Of a stretch of DNA of 62,757 nt, positions 14,768 through 22,377 are shown in pieces. The notes beneath the pieces were generated by a model. The model saw nothing but the letters and a program-made list of their open reading frames with translations. It did no database searches and had not been told where the DNA came from. The DNA comes from Pseudomonadota bacterium (GTDB lineage: Bacteria > Pseudomonadota > Gammaproteobacteria > Xanthomonadales > Ahniellaceae). The stretch covers positions 1 to 62,757 of the forward strand of contig JALHNO010000025.1 in the NCBI GenBank assembly GCA_022843465.1. Reading direction: 5' to 3'. Both the position numbers and the translations under genes were made by a program. Each line of letters begins with the position of its first letter. The stretch's first letter is position 1.

Positions 14768-15220
14768 ATGGTCAGACTTCTAATGCTGCTCACGCTTCTC
14801 GCGTCGGATCAGACCTTCGCTTGCGGCACATTCTCCGCGACCGAGCAACGCGCTAGAGACAAAGAAGACGTCGAGAAGCAACTGGTCTTGGTAAAGCAAC
14901 TTGCCGCGAAGTCAGATCGTGTTTTTGTTGGTAGGGTCGAGAGCGTAGATAACCAGCTCAGAAGGGCCACACTCATTCCACGGAGAGCCCTGATTGGCTC
15001 AACTGAGCGCCAACTTTCCCTCAGTTGGCAAGTCGGCATCGTAGTGGTCTCGTGCTACGCGTACACGTCGTTCGACTACATCAATCTAGAGGTTGGTCGT
15101 GAATATGTGTTCTATGCGGCAGGTAGTAACATTCTTCGAGCCGGCTCGACAAATCGAGGGCCGGGCGAGCTTTCTGTCCGAGAGGAGTTGCGTGCCATAC
15201 GTCGCGGCAACGGTACCTAA
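14768..15220 (+). CDS. Hypothetical secreted protein, possible NTR/TIMP-like fold, 150 aa
   Basis: A signal peptide (residues 1-18, LLMLLTLLASDQTFA) is followed directly by Cys (ACGTFSATE). Then come SDRVFVGRVESVD, a second Cys in VVVSCYAYTSFDY, and LEVGREYVFYAAGS. N-terminal Cys, VFVGRV strand and paired Cys resemble netrin/TIMP-like domains. The cassette protein at 8774 has the same plan with little sequence identity. The ATG is 10 nt from the recombination point; stop in R'' ACCTAAC. Confidence 0.75.
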   Translation: MVRLLMLLTLLASDQTFACGTFSATEQRARDKEDVEKQLVLVKQLAAKSDRVFVGRVESVDNQLRRATLIPRRALIGSTERQLSLSWQVGIVVVSCYAYTSFDYINLEVGREYVFYAAGSNILRAGSTNRGPGELSVREELRAIRRGNGT

Positions 15221-15301
15221 CTATGCGTTCAAGCCGACCGCCGATGACGGGTCTCGTTTCAACCTACCGCTGCCGTGCGGCGGCTTAACGCGGCGTTAGA
15301 C
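15215..15301 (+). repeat. attC site 28, endemic type, 87 bp
   Basis: R'' ACCTAAC, R' GTTAGAC. One GGC triplet is missing from the right arm, and the spacer is the GATGACGG variant. Confidence 0.9.
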
Positions 15302-15342
15302 CGGATCCATCGCGCCCACCGAATCCGATCGAGTGGCTCGCC

Positions 15343-15741
15343 TTGTCAGAGCTTGAGCGGATTGAGAGAGTGGAAGCCTTTCACCGGCGGAGCGAGGGCT
15401 TCGGTGGAAACTTGCGGCGCCATGCTTCCATGCACGCTGTCATCGAGAATCAGCTTGCTGAGAACGAACCTCCGGAAGCTCGCGGAGCGCTGGCGCGGCT
15501 CTTGAAAGAGGACCCGGATCGCCATGAAGCAATTCACGCGATCGCCGATGTGTTCATAAAGTACTATTTCCCGAACCTCAAGGCGGGAGCGAATGCTCAA
15601 CCATTCGATTCCGAAGGCTATCGTGAAAAGCTGCGAAATCTCACTTTTGATAGTTGGCGCAGAGTGGCTAACCATTCGTTCAAGCCGACCGCTGGTGGAG
15701 TCTTTCGATCAAACGAACCGCTGCCGCGCGGCGGCGGCTAA
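15343..15741 (+). CDS. Hypothetical protein with HAVIENQ/RHEAIHAI motifs, read into its attC
   Basis: The frame contains ASMHAVIENQLAENEPPEAR and LLKEDPDRHEAIHAIADVF, a pattern I recall from a widespread uncharacterised family whose name I cannot give with confidence. No ATG is present. TTG 15343 is the first usable start, but similarity-like residues (NPIEWLAL) extend upstream in frame, so the true start is unclear. The frame passes R'' and ends inside the attC. Confidence 0.6.
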   Translation: MSELERIERVEAFHRRSEGFGGNLRRHASMHAVIENQLAENEPPEARGALARLLKEDPDRHEAIHAIADVFIKYYFPNLKAGANAQPFDSEGYREKLRNLTFDSWRRVANHSFKPTAGGVFRSNEPLPRGGG

Positions 15742-15755
15742 ACGCGACGTTGGAG
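15666..15755 (+). repeat. attC site 29, endemic type, starting to decay
   Basis: R'' GGCTAAC, R' GTTGGAG. Several arm changes (ACCATTCG, GCTAAACGCGAC) make this the first clearly degraded site from the left. Confidence 0.85.
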
Positions 15756-15763
15756 TGCAATCC

Positions 15764-16201
15764 ATGGACTATCGCAAGCTTCTGCTGGACAAGCTCGTTG
15801 CGCTGGACGCGATCGATGAAGACCACTGTCCAGTGGTGACTCTTGACGATTACTTTCTCGGCAACACCCAGGAAGATTCCATCGCCCCCAATCAATGCGG
15901 CGATGGCCGGCCTTCGCTGTCAAATATCTATCGACGTTTCAAAGCAGTCGAATCACGAGCCGATGTCCAAGGCGTCTATGTCGGCTTGCACGAAAGCTGG
16001 GGAGAATCGCTCGACGACGATACTTGGCCTGCCGCGGAGAATATCCACGTGTTCTCGTCCGCTGACGCGGAGACCGCGGAAGAGTGGGTTACAGGTTTAC
16101 TGTCAGACGGGATATCTGCAGGCGAGTGGCCGTACGGAAAACACAAGGCAGCGCCAGAACCCGCCCCTGGGTCGCATCTCTATACCGTCTACTGGGACTA
16201 G
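15764..16201 (+). CDS. Hypothetical acidic cassette protein, 145 aa
   Basis: Soluble and acidic, with VVTLDDYFLGNTQEDSIAPN and a C-terminal SHLYTVYWD. It resembles small immunity-type or regulatory proteins of unknown role, but no family is recognised. The ATG is 14 nt after the recombination point. Confidence 0.75.
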   Translation: MDYRKLLLDKLVALDAIDEDHCPVVTLDDYFLGNTQEDSIAPNQCGDGRPSLSNIYRRFKAVESRADVQGVYVGLHESWGESLDDDTWPAAENIHVFSSADAETAEEWVTGLLSDGISAGEWPYGKHKAAPEPAPGSHLYTVYWD

Positions 16202-16207
16202 GCGTTG

Positions 16208-16297
16208 CCGTGACTGTGAGTTCGAGCGGACCACGGGCAGTATTTCGATTCTTTCTGATTTGCCATCGCCCCGTTGCCGCTTGACGCGGCATCAGGC
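16208..16297 (+). repeat. Degenerate attC
   Basis: TGACTGTGAGTTCGAGCGGA at the left and CCGCTTGACGCGGCATCAGG at the right keep the attC arms, spacing (90 bp) and orientation with many changes. Confidence 0.7.
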
Positions 16298-16690
16298 ATC
16301 GGGGTTGGCATGCATGTTGGTGTTGGTCGCGCGGTTTCCTGTGGTGTTCGTCTTCCATTTGCAGTCAGATCGCCAGGTAGGGTTGGATCTGGCCGCGGTC
16401 GGTGTTTTCGTGGCCCGGTGAACTGCATCGCCGGACCGCATGCTGCGTCGGGCGCAGCGTGTTTGGTGTGCGGGCGCGAGCCGGTCGCTTCGCATCACGC
16501 TGCTTCCAGTTCAGCCCGGTGTGGTTCTATGCTTCGCCCATGCGGCTCAACTCTTGTATCGGCAGTTTCGCATCCTGTTCCGGCCCGCTCAGTCCGACAC
16601 TGCGCGTGTTTGACTGTGCGTTCAAGCTCACCGCCGATGATGGGTCTCGCGTCAACCAATCGCTGCCGTGCGGCTGCGGCTTGACGCGGC
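16292..16690 (+). other. Diverged gene-free cassette, family 2, copy 7
   Basis: It keeps the order of family-2 blocks (ATCGGGGTTGGCATGCATGT, GTGGCCCGGTGAACTGCATC, GGTTCTATGCTTCGCCCATG) with more substitutions than the copies in the intact array. It shows that the family is as old as the decaying part. Confidence 0.75.
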
Positions 16691-16697
16691 GTTGGGC
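16608..16697 (+). repeat. Degenerate attC, 90 bp
   Basis: R'' GTTTGAC, R' GTTGGGC; left arm TGCGTTCAAGCTCACCGCC, right arm CGGCTGCGGCTTGACGCGG. Confidence 0.85.
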
Positions 16698-16715
16698 AGC
16701 AGCGGTGGACATGTC

Positions 16716-17141
16716 GTGAATCCAAAACAGCCCGCGATCTTTCACCTGTCTTTTCCCGTCCGCTCGCTCGAAGAGTCGACAGAGTTCTACCGGGAGTGCC
16801 TGGGTGCGACCATAGGACGGCGTGATCCCGAATGGGCTGATGTCATCCTATTCGGCCATCAGATTACGCTTCATAACCAACCCGGCCAAGTACTCCCCCG
16901 CGAACAGCGAGGGGTCCGGCATTTCGGCGCCATACTGGGCTGGAGTCATTGGGAAGATGTTCGCGCTAGCGTCCTTGCTTACAAGCCGTCCGCCGAAGCC
17001 GAAATCCAGTGCCGTCTTTCTGGCGAGCCGGGCGAGCATGTCAAGTTGCTGCTGGAGGATCCGGATGGCAACGTCATCGAGATCAAGGCGTACAAGGAAA
17101 TTGGAACCGTCATCGCCGCGCAACTGGAGACAAGGATATGA
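16716..17141 (+). CDS. VOC family (glyoxalase-like) protein, 141 aa
   Basis: Vicinal oxygen chelate fold. Residues ~6-30 have FHLSFPVRSLEESTEFYREC, then GHQITLH in the middle and VKLLLEDPDGNVIEIKAY at the C-terminus. His and Glu positions typical of metal ligands are present (FHLS, TLH, EIK). The substrate cannot be told. The GTG start is chosen because the fold begins directly after it. VOC genes are frequent integron cargo. Confidence 0.88.
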   Translation: MNPKQPAIFHLSFPVRSLEESTEFYRECLGATIGRRDPEWADVILFGHQITLHNQPGQVLPREQRGVRHFGAILGWSHWEDVRASVLAYKPSAEAEIQCRLSGEPGEHVKLLLEDPDGNVIEIKAYKEIGTVIAAQLETRI

Positions 17142-17159
17142 GCCACCGTCGGCGCTGCT

Positions 17160-17250
17160 CCCTCACTATGCGTTCAAGCGCGCCGCTGGGAGAGACTTTG
17201 ATGATTTCTGACATTCTGTCGGCCAGCGGCCGCTTGGCGCGGCGTTGGGC
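17160..17250 (+). repeat. Degenerate attC
   Basis: TATGCGTTCAAGCGCGCCGC at the left and CGGCCGCTTGGCGCGGCGTT at the right, ending in R' GTTGGGC. Confidence 0.8.
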
Positions 17251-17267
17251 CACGAAGACAAGCAACA

Positions 17268-17738
17268 GTGCAGCCGACGCATCTTTCCCTTAGTCCCGCG
17301 CTCAGCAGTGACGCCAAAGAGTTTGTTGCGCTTCGCGGCCGTACGCGCGAGAACGCCGTTTCCGAGTCCAGATTGCGTGAGCTGGGAATCACCGCTTCCA
17401 GTTGGGGCGCAGAAGTCGCGTCTGGTGTTCTGCCGGGTTTTGTCTGTCGCGTAGAGGGCCGTCTCGTTGGGTACTGCTTCGGTGACGCTCGAACCGGCGA
17501 AGTCGTCGTTCTGGCGCTCCTGCCTGAGTACGAGGGCAGTGGCCTAGGCCGGCGCCTGCTGGAGCGGGTGGTTCAGCACTTGCGCGCACAGGGGCACACG
17601 CGGCTCTTTCTTGGCTGCTCTGCAGACCCTGAGGTACGTTCCTATGGTTTCTATCGGCATCTCGGGTGGCGGGATACAGGCGAAACCGACGCGCTCGGAG
17701 ACCAAATCCTTGAACTGCTAAGTCGGGAAGGCCAATGA
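17268..17738 (+). CDS. GNAT family acetyltransferase, 156 aa
   Basis: The acetyl-CoA binding motif A is visible as VVVLALLPEYEGSGLGRRLL (Q/RxxGxG/A-like EGSGLG), followed by FLGCSADPEVRSYGFYRHLG, the motif B region. The substrate is unknown. The GTG start is 23 nt after the recombination point. GNAT genes are typical cassette cargo. Confidence 0.88.
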   Translation: MQPTHLSLSPALSSDAKEFVALRGRTRENAVSESRLRELGITASSWGAEVASGVLPGFVCRVEGRLVGYCFGDARTGEVVVLALLPEYEGSGLGRRLLERVVQHLRAQGHTRLFLGCSADPEVRSYGFYRHLGWRDTGETDALGDQILELLSREGQ

Positions 17739-18107
17739 GGGTGGAAGGCGCGTTGTGGTCAAACCCGTTGCACAAGCTGAGCCGCAACAGCAGGCCGCTT
17801 CGGACCGTCATTTCATTCTGGGGATTGGCAGGGGATTGGGGTCGCGTCTTGCCTTTCGCCAAGTCCGCAATCGCCACGATCCGTTGAAGTGCTCCAGGTT
17901 TCGATGGCCTGGGGTCAGCGTGAGCGCCCGTACGTGATCGGCCGCTTTGGTGTTTCCTGCTAGCTTGAAGCGAGTATCGCGGCGGCACTGCGTTGATTTC
18001 CGACATCTACGGCCGCACCAAGGGCCTGAGGCGGCGATTGTTGGACGCTTGTGGCTTCGTATTACTACCCGCAGCACTCATATTGTTTTTTTGGGCATTG
18101 GCGTGAG
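17739..18107 (+). other. Cassette remnant with a truncated membrane-protein gene
   Basis: Apart from the MITE copy, only the C-terminal end of a gene is visible: an open stretch up to a TGA at about 18,105, encoding GFVLLPAALILFFWALA, a transmembrane tail. Its 5' part is missing next to the MITE. Confidence 0.45.
17838..17986 (+). mobile_element. MITE-like repeat, copy 1 (3' truncated)
   Basis: It begins GGGGTCGCGTCTTGCC and matches copies 2 and 3 for ~147 bp, then stops. It lacks the right terminal inverted repeat. Confidence 0.85.
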
Positions 18108-18166
18108 GCCTAGCAATTCATTCGGGCCGAAACCGCCTCACGGTTCGGCTTAATTCAGCGGTAAGA
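18108..18166 (+). repeat. Degenerate attC of the short 59-bp type
   Basis: GCCTAGCAATTCATTCGGGC at the left and GTTCGGCTTAATTCAGCGGT at the right form a 59-bp site of the kind found in mobile integrons. It differs clearly from the endemic type. Confidence 0.7.
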
Positions 18167-18384
18167 TCGTGCCAACCAAGAGCTATGCATTTTGCTTTAG
18201 GATCGGTAGCAACGCAGCGTCAGGCGTGTTTCCTTTGGTGCCGCGTGCGCATCGAAAATCTTGGCCTCGTTTTCCGCACATGATCTGAGGCTGTCGCGCG
18301 CATCTGAAATCAGCGCTACGCTTCGCGCCAAGCACTCGGCTTCCATGGCTTCGTCATGCAAGACTTTCCGCAGCCCCGTACCGG
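18167..18384 (+). other. Short cassette without a supported gene
   Basis: About 220 bp between two attC sites of different type. Only a 32-codon ORF (18,185) is present and it has no recognisable features. Confidence 0.5.
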
Positions 18385-18474
18385 TTCTAACTATGCGTTC
18401 AAGCCGACCGCCGTGGGAGTCTTTCGTTCAAACCTGCTGCTGCCGTGCGGCGGCGGCCTAACGCGGCGTTAGGC
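18385..18474 (+). repeat. attC site, endemic type, intact outlier
   Basis: R'' TTCTAAC, R' GTTAGGC, 90 bp with consensus arms. It lies 2.7 kb inside the decaying zone. Confidence 0.92.
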
Positions 18475-18477
18475 TTC

Positions 18478-19098
18478 ATGCGAATCACCACTGCTGCCCC
18501 TTCAGACCTTGAGCAGGCCGTGGGTTCCCTGGCGGCAGCATTCGCACAAGACCCGATCACGGGGTTCTTACTCCAAACTGGGCCGGACTACCAACGACGT
18601 GTGGGCCAGTTCTTCACACTGCTGATGCGCGCACGTATCGCTCTCGACATGCCAGTGCTGCTGGCACGCGACGAAGCTGGCATTCAAGGGGCCGCGATGG
18701 GATACACAACGGCGCGCCCAACCTGGCCTGGGGCCATCACGGAAGACTGGGATCACTTTGAAAGGGCTATTCCTGGCCTGCCCGATCGCATGGCGATCTA
18801 CGACGAGATCGCCGAGAAGAGCAAACCGTCCAAGGCGCACTACTATCTCGGAGTGATCGGCGTAGATCCAGCGTTGCGCGGTCTTGGCCACGGGGCGCGA
18901 TTGCTCGAGTCGTTCTGCAAACTCTCGGTTGAGGACCGACTGTCCAGCGGGGTCTACCTGGAGACAGCAAACCCGTCGAACGTCCGATTCTATGAGCATG
19001 CCGGCTTTAGGGAGACAGGCCGGGGAACCCTCGGCAGCGCAACACTCTGGTGCATGTTCCTGGAGCATGCACCGCGCCTAACCCGTAGGGCGGGCTGA
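18478..19098 (+). CDS. GNAT family acetyltransferase, 206 aa
   Basis: Motif A is YYLGVIGVDPALRGLGHGARLL (residues ~121-142, RGLGHG), and motif B includes YLETANPSNVRFYEHAGF. The layout, with a long N-terminal helical part, matches GNATs annotated as N-acetyltransferases of unknown substrate. The ATG is 9 nt after the recombination point of a well-preserved attC, so this cassette may be a later arrival. Confidence 0.9.
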   Translation: MRITTAAPSDLEQAVGSLAAAFAQDPITGFLLQTGPDYQRRVGQFFTLLMRARIALDMPVLLARDEAGIQGAAMGYTTARPTWPGAITEDWDHFERAIPGLPDRMAIYDEIAEKSKPSKAHYYLGVIGVDPALRGLGHGARLLESFCKLSVEDRLSSGVYLETANPSNVRFYEHAGFRETGRGTLGSATLWCMFLEHAPRLTRRAG

Positions 19099-19352
19099 TC
19101 CGCTACGGCGGCCCACCCGGAGAACCGCTGATTCTGTTCGATGCGCCCAGTGGCCTTCGCATTCCGCTCATCCGCAGCCCTGATTGCAACCTGGATAGCC
19201 AAGTGTTGTTCCCAACGATTTCTGCAGACGGCCTGTTCGTCGCGGTGCGGGGAAACGACGCCATCATTCAGCAGGTGAGCGACGGAAACGACGATGTGTT
19301 CCTGTTCGACCTACGCACTGTGATGCACCTTTTCAGCGATGACTTCGAGTGA
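19099..19352 (+). pseudogene. C-terminal fragment of a secreted WD40/TolB-like protein
   Basis: An open frame without start encodes FPTISADGLFVAVRGN, then DDVFLFDLRTVMHLFSDDFE and stop. ADGxFVA plus DVFLFD is typical of TolB/WD40-like propellers. The terminal FSDDFE resembles the FxDGFE ending of secreted Xanthomonadales proteins (compare 56,059). The 5' part is lost. Confidence 0.6.
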
Positions 19353-19401
19353 CTCGGCGCATCTTTTGTAAGCCGCGTGGGCCCGGGTGGGCCCGACATC
19401 T

Positions 19402-19482
19402 GAGTGGTTCAAGATGCAGGGGTCTGGTTATCGGACGTGCATCCATGCTGTGCTGCGGACATCTCGCGATGCACCGGTCCAG
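19402..19482 (+). pseudogene. brnA remnant
   Basis: The stretch encodes SEWFKMQGSGYRTCIHAVLR, clearly related to the C-terminus of the intact BrnA at 11,236 (LEWFKTQGPGYQTRINAVLR). It ends at a degenerate attC in the same register, so it is the fossil of a BrnTA cassette. Confidence 0.8.
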
Positions 19483-19564
19483 CCAGGCGTTCAAGCCGAC
19501 CGCCGAGGCGCTTTCGTTCAAACCAGGCGTCGCTGGTCGGCGGCGGCTCAACGCGGCGTCAGGC
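19477..19564 (+). repeat. Degenerate attC
   Basis: GTCCAGCCAGGCGTTCAAGC at the left and GGCGGCTCAACGCGGCGTCA at the right, 88 bp. Confidence 0.85.
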
Positions 19565-19648
19565 GCCGAAGTGAATTCAGGAGTAGTCTGACGATCCAAT
19601 GCCCGTCCCGTCGCTACACGGCTGCCCACGCCTGGCACTAGAAGCTCA

Positions 19649-20629
19649 CTGGAGTCTGAAATCAAAGAGCCCGTCATCCCCGTCGATGAACAAGAGCGCC
19701 TGACGCAACTGAGGTCATTGGCCATTCTGGACACCCCTCCGGAGGAGCGATTTGACCGCGTGACACGCATGGCACGACGCCTGTTCGACGTCCCGATCGC
19801 CCTGGTGTCCCTGATTGATGAGAATCGTCAATGGTTCAAGTCCTGCTTTGGTCTGGATGTCAGGGAGACCGAGCGCCGGGTTTCCTTCTGCGGCCATGCC
19901 ATCCTCAACAAGGGAGCGCTCGTCATTGAAGACGCCAAGCTGGATGAGCGGTTTGTCGACAACCCGCTGGTAACAGAGCACCCTCGCATCCGTTTCTATG
20001 CCGGCCAGCCCTTGCACACGCTAAGCGGCCAAGCGATGGGCACGCTGTGCATCATCGATCGAAAGCCCCGCATTTTTAGTGCGGAAGATCTTCAAATGCT
20101 CTCTGATCTGGCCGGAATGGTGGAACGCGAGATCATGGCGGTACAGCTGGCCATTTCAGACGAACTGACGCGGATCTCGAACCGTCGAGGATTTCTGGCT
20201 CTGAGCAAGTACAGTCTCGACATATGCAAACGGCAGCTTTTTCCTGCCACGCTGATTTTTTTCGATCTGGACAACTTCAAGTACGTCAACGATACCCACG
20301 GGCATGCGGAGGGCGACCGCGCGCTCAAGCTGTTTGCACAGGAGATGCGGGAATCCTTCCGCACATCCGATTTGTTTGGGCGACTAGGTGGTGACGAATT
20401 TGTGGCCCTGCTGACCAACGTCGATACCGAGGCGGTACATGACCTCATCGGACGATTCGATACTTCGCTCCAGGCACGATGCGCCGAGCTGTCTTTGCCC
20501 TATGCCATCAGGTTTTCCCATGGCCTTGTAGCCTATGATCCGCTCAAGCATTCCTCGATCGAGGACATGCTGGATGAGGCGGATGGTTTGATGTACACCA
20601 ACAAGAGAGACAAGGGCGGTACCCAGTAG
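19649..20629 (+). CDS. GAF-GGDEF diguanylate cyclase
   Basis: A GAF domain (LRSLAILDTPPEERFDRVTR, then RVSFCGHAIL and YAGQPLHTLSGQAMGTLCII) is followed by a GGDEF domain with intact RLGGDEFVALL and FFDLDNFKYVNDTHGHAEGD. It should make cyclic di-GMP in response to a small ligand or redox signal. The N-terminus is uncertain: no ATG is in frame, TTG 19718 would cut the conserved start, and CTG 19649 is the best upstream candidate. It sits among cassette fossils, so it may be old cargo. Confidence 0.85.
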   Translation: MESEIKEPVIPVDEQERLTQLRSLAILDTPPEERFDRVTRMARRLFDVPIALVSLIDENRQWFKSCFGLDVRETERRVSFCGHAILNKGALVIEDAKLDERFVDNPLVTEHPRIRFYAGQPLHTLSGQAMGTLCIIDRKPRIFSAEDLQMLSDLAGMVEREIMAVQLAISDELTRISNRRGFLALSKYSLDICKRQLFPATLIFFDLDNFKYVNDTHGHAEGDRALKLFAQEMRESFRTSDLFGRLGGDEFVALLTNVDTEAVHDLIGRFDTSLQARCAELSLPYAIRFSHGLVAYDPLKHSSIEDMLDEADGLMYTNKRDKGGTQ

Positions 20630-20643
20630 GGTTCGGTGCTGGC

Positions 20644-20720
20644 GCCTGACTGTTCGTTCAAGCAGAGCACGGATCGCACACTCCGCTATGGGTGCGGCAA
20701 GCGGCTGGCTCCCGATCCGG
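20644..20720 (+). repeat. attC remnant
   Basis: CCTGACTGTTCGTTCAAGCA keeps the left arm; the right arm is barely visible (GGTGCGGCAAGCGGC). Confidence 0.5.
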
Positions 20721-20772
20721 TAGCATGCGGGGCGCGGCATACAGGTCGCTCGACTCCAGCGCTGGATCACAC

Positions 20773-21360
20773 ATGAGCTACTCGCTCTACATCACCAGAC
20801 GAAAGCACTGGCACGATGAAGGCGGCCCGACGATTGCTGTCTCGGAGTGGGTGGCGCTGGTGGATTCTGATCCGGAGCTCAGCTTTGAACCCGGCCTGGG
20901 CGCATACCATGCGGTCTGGAGTGGCAACTCCAGGCATGAAGTCCCCTGCATTTCGTGGCAATCCGGGAATCTGGAGTCGAACCGCCCTGACGATGCGCTG
21001 GTCGAGAAAATGGTGCACTTGGCGTCGACGCTTGGCGCGCGCGTGGTGGGCGAAGCCGGAGAGATTTACGCCGGAGCGCACGCCGTCCTATCGCCACCCC
21101 CGCCCGGTTTTCTTGAGCGGATCAGGAACTGGTTCCACGTCGTCCGCGCCCTGCTTTCAAGCCAGGCGGAAGCGACCGATCTCGAGTTCGAAGTGGGTTC
21201 AAGGGTGAAAGGATTCCAGGGCCGGCTCGGCACGGTCACCCGCATCGACCTGAGGGCAGAGCAGGGCCTGGGCATCATTACGGTCAGGTACGATGACGGT
21301 CGGGTAGCGCAATGTGCAGCGTTTGCTCATGGGCTGGAAGCTGTGGAAGGTGATCACTGA
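20773..21360 (+). CDS. Hypothetical protein, 195 aa
   Basis: Not recognised. The N-terminal half begins YSLYITRRKHWHDEGGPTIA. The C-terminal region (residues ~140-190) looks like a small beta-barrel of the SH3/KOW kind (VGSRVKGFQGRLGTVTRIDL, then GIITVRYDDGRVAQC), so a modular arrangement is likely. The ATG is preceded by a decayed attC and the stop is followed by another, marking an ancient cassette. Confidence 0.75.
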   Translation: MSYSLYITRRKHWHDEGGPTIAVSEWVALVDSDPELSFEPGLGAYHAVWSGNSRHEVPCISWQSGNLESNRPDDALVEKMVHLASTLGARVVGEAGEIYAGAHAVLSPPPPGFLERIRNWFHVVRALLSSQAEATDLEFEVGSRVKGFQGRLGTVTRIDLRAEQGLGIITVRYDDGRVAQCAAFAHGLEAVEGDH

Positions 21361-21437
21361 CCATGCATTCAAACCGACCGCCTACACCGTTCAGATCAAC
21401 CGCCGCTGGTAGGCGGCGGCTTGATGATGTGTTGAGG
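21355..21437 (+). repeat. Degenerate attC
   Basis: TGACCATGCATTCAAACCGA at the left and GGCGGCGGCTTGATGATGTG at the right, ending GTTGAGG. Confidence 0.75.
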
Positions 21438-21542
21438 CTGCAGAAACACCGATTCGACAAACTTGCCCGCAATCGGCGCGAAAGATGAACTCGGCAACAG
21501 CCCTGCAGTCCACGACCGAGCCCCCGAGAGCGGCTGCCTGCG

Positions 21543-21582
21543 CGCCCCTGGAATTACTGCCGTTCGCAGGGGCGGTTTTTTT
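21543..21582 (+). terminator. Rho-independent terminator-like hairpin
   Basis: CGCCCCTG (21543-21550) pairs perfectly with CAGGGGCG (21567-21574), followed by seven T. It points along the + strand and precedes the gene at 21,607. Confidence 0.65.
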
Positions 21583-21606
21583 CGATAGCTTCGGCAACTG
21601 GCCTGC

Positions 21607-21990
21607 GTGAACGCGTGGTGCTTCATCGTCGCGGCGGCCGCGTCAGCGCTTGCGGCCATCGTATTCGTGCGCTATCACCCTGCAAGGACGCAAGCCTACG
21701 ACCCAGGGTGGCTCGTGCGCGCGGCGCAGGAACAATTCCCTGATGATGCCGAGCTGATTGCTGCGCTGAACAACTGCCATGCGGCTCTTTCCATCGGTGC
21801 CCACTACATCCGATTCGTCGATGACAAGAATCCGAACACCCCCGGTTCACGATGGCAGTTTTCCCGAAATGTCATGCTCGAGGATACTGAGCATGGTGAC
21901 GTCATCCTGGATGTGATGCGAACGGGAGAAGTCGGCGGTGTCGAACTGCTCACGAAAAAACTGCAGCGTGATCGCCAGGTACGAAAGTGA
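21607..21990 (+). CDS. Hypothetical membrane-anchored protein, 127 aa
   Basis: The N-terminal hydrophobic segment (residues ~4-24, CFIVAAAASALAAIVFV) is followed by a soluble domain with no recognised family. The GTG start is the first possible one after the terminator-like hairpin. Confidence 0.65.
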   Translation: MNAWCFIVAAAASALAAIVFVRYHPARTQAYDPGWLVRAAQEQFPDDAELIAALNNCHAALSIGAHYIRFVDDKNPNTPGSRWQFSRNVMLEDTEHGDVILDVMRTGEVGGVELLTKKLQRDRQVRK

Positions 21991-22377
21991 GCGACTTTAG
22001 GGAGCGGACTTTGATGCTTTCCTGGACAGTATCGGCTGGAGTCCGGCTGCCGGATCCACAATGGGGCAAACCGGGCGGAATGCACATTGGATCGGGGTCG
22101 GCAGTAGTGCAGCTACCGGCGCGATGGGTTTGCCGTCACCAGCGCGTCCACCATATGGCGCTCGGCTTGGCGCACCACGCCAAGCGCTGTCGCGGGCATC
22201 AACAATCTCCGATGCGGCCCAGCCAAATCGTTCCAGCGGAGTTTGCGCACCGCGCCCCGCCATGCAAGCAGCTTGTATCATCGCCAGGAGCGGTATGCTG
22301 CCACTTTGCCTTGATGTCAGGTGCCTGACAAAGATTCTCGTATCGTTTGCCTTGGGTTTTAGCTTCCGCACAAGCCA
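21991..22377. other. 387 bp without a supported gene
   Basis: Only overlapping chance frames are seen. No clear attC remnant is visible. Confidence 0.5.

Noticed and set aside
1-15755. CRISPR array
   Set aside because: The regularly recurring ~90-bp repeats are attC palindromes; spacers are of variable length and contain genes.
17389-18006. - strand frame across MITE copy 1
   Set aside because: The frame overlaps the GNAT gene and MITE and is broken in the other MITE copies.
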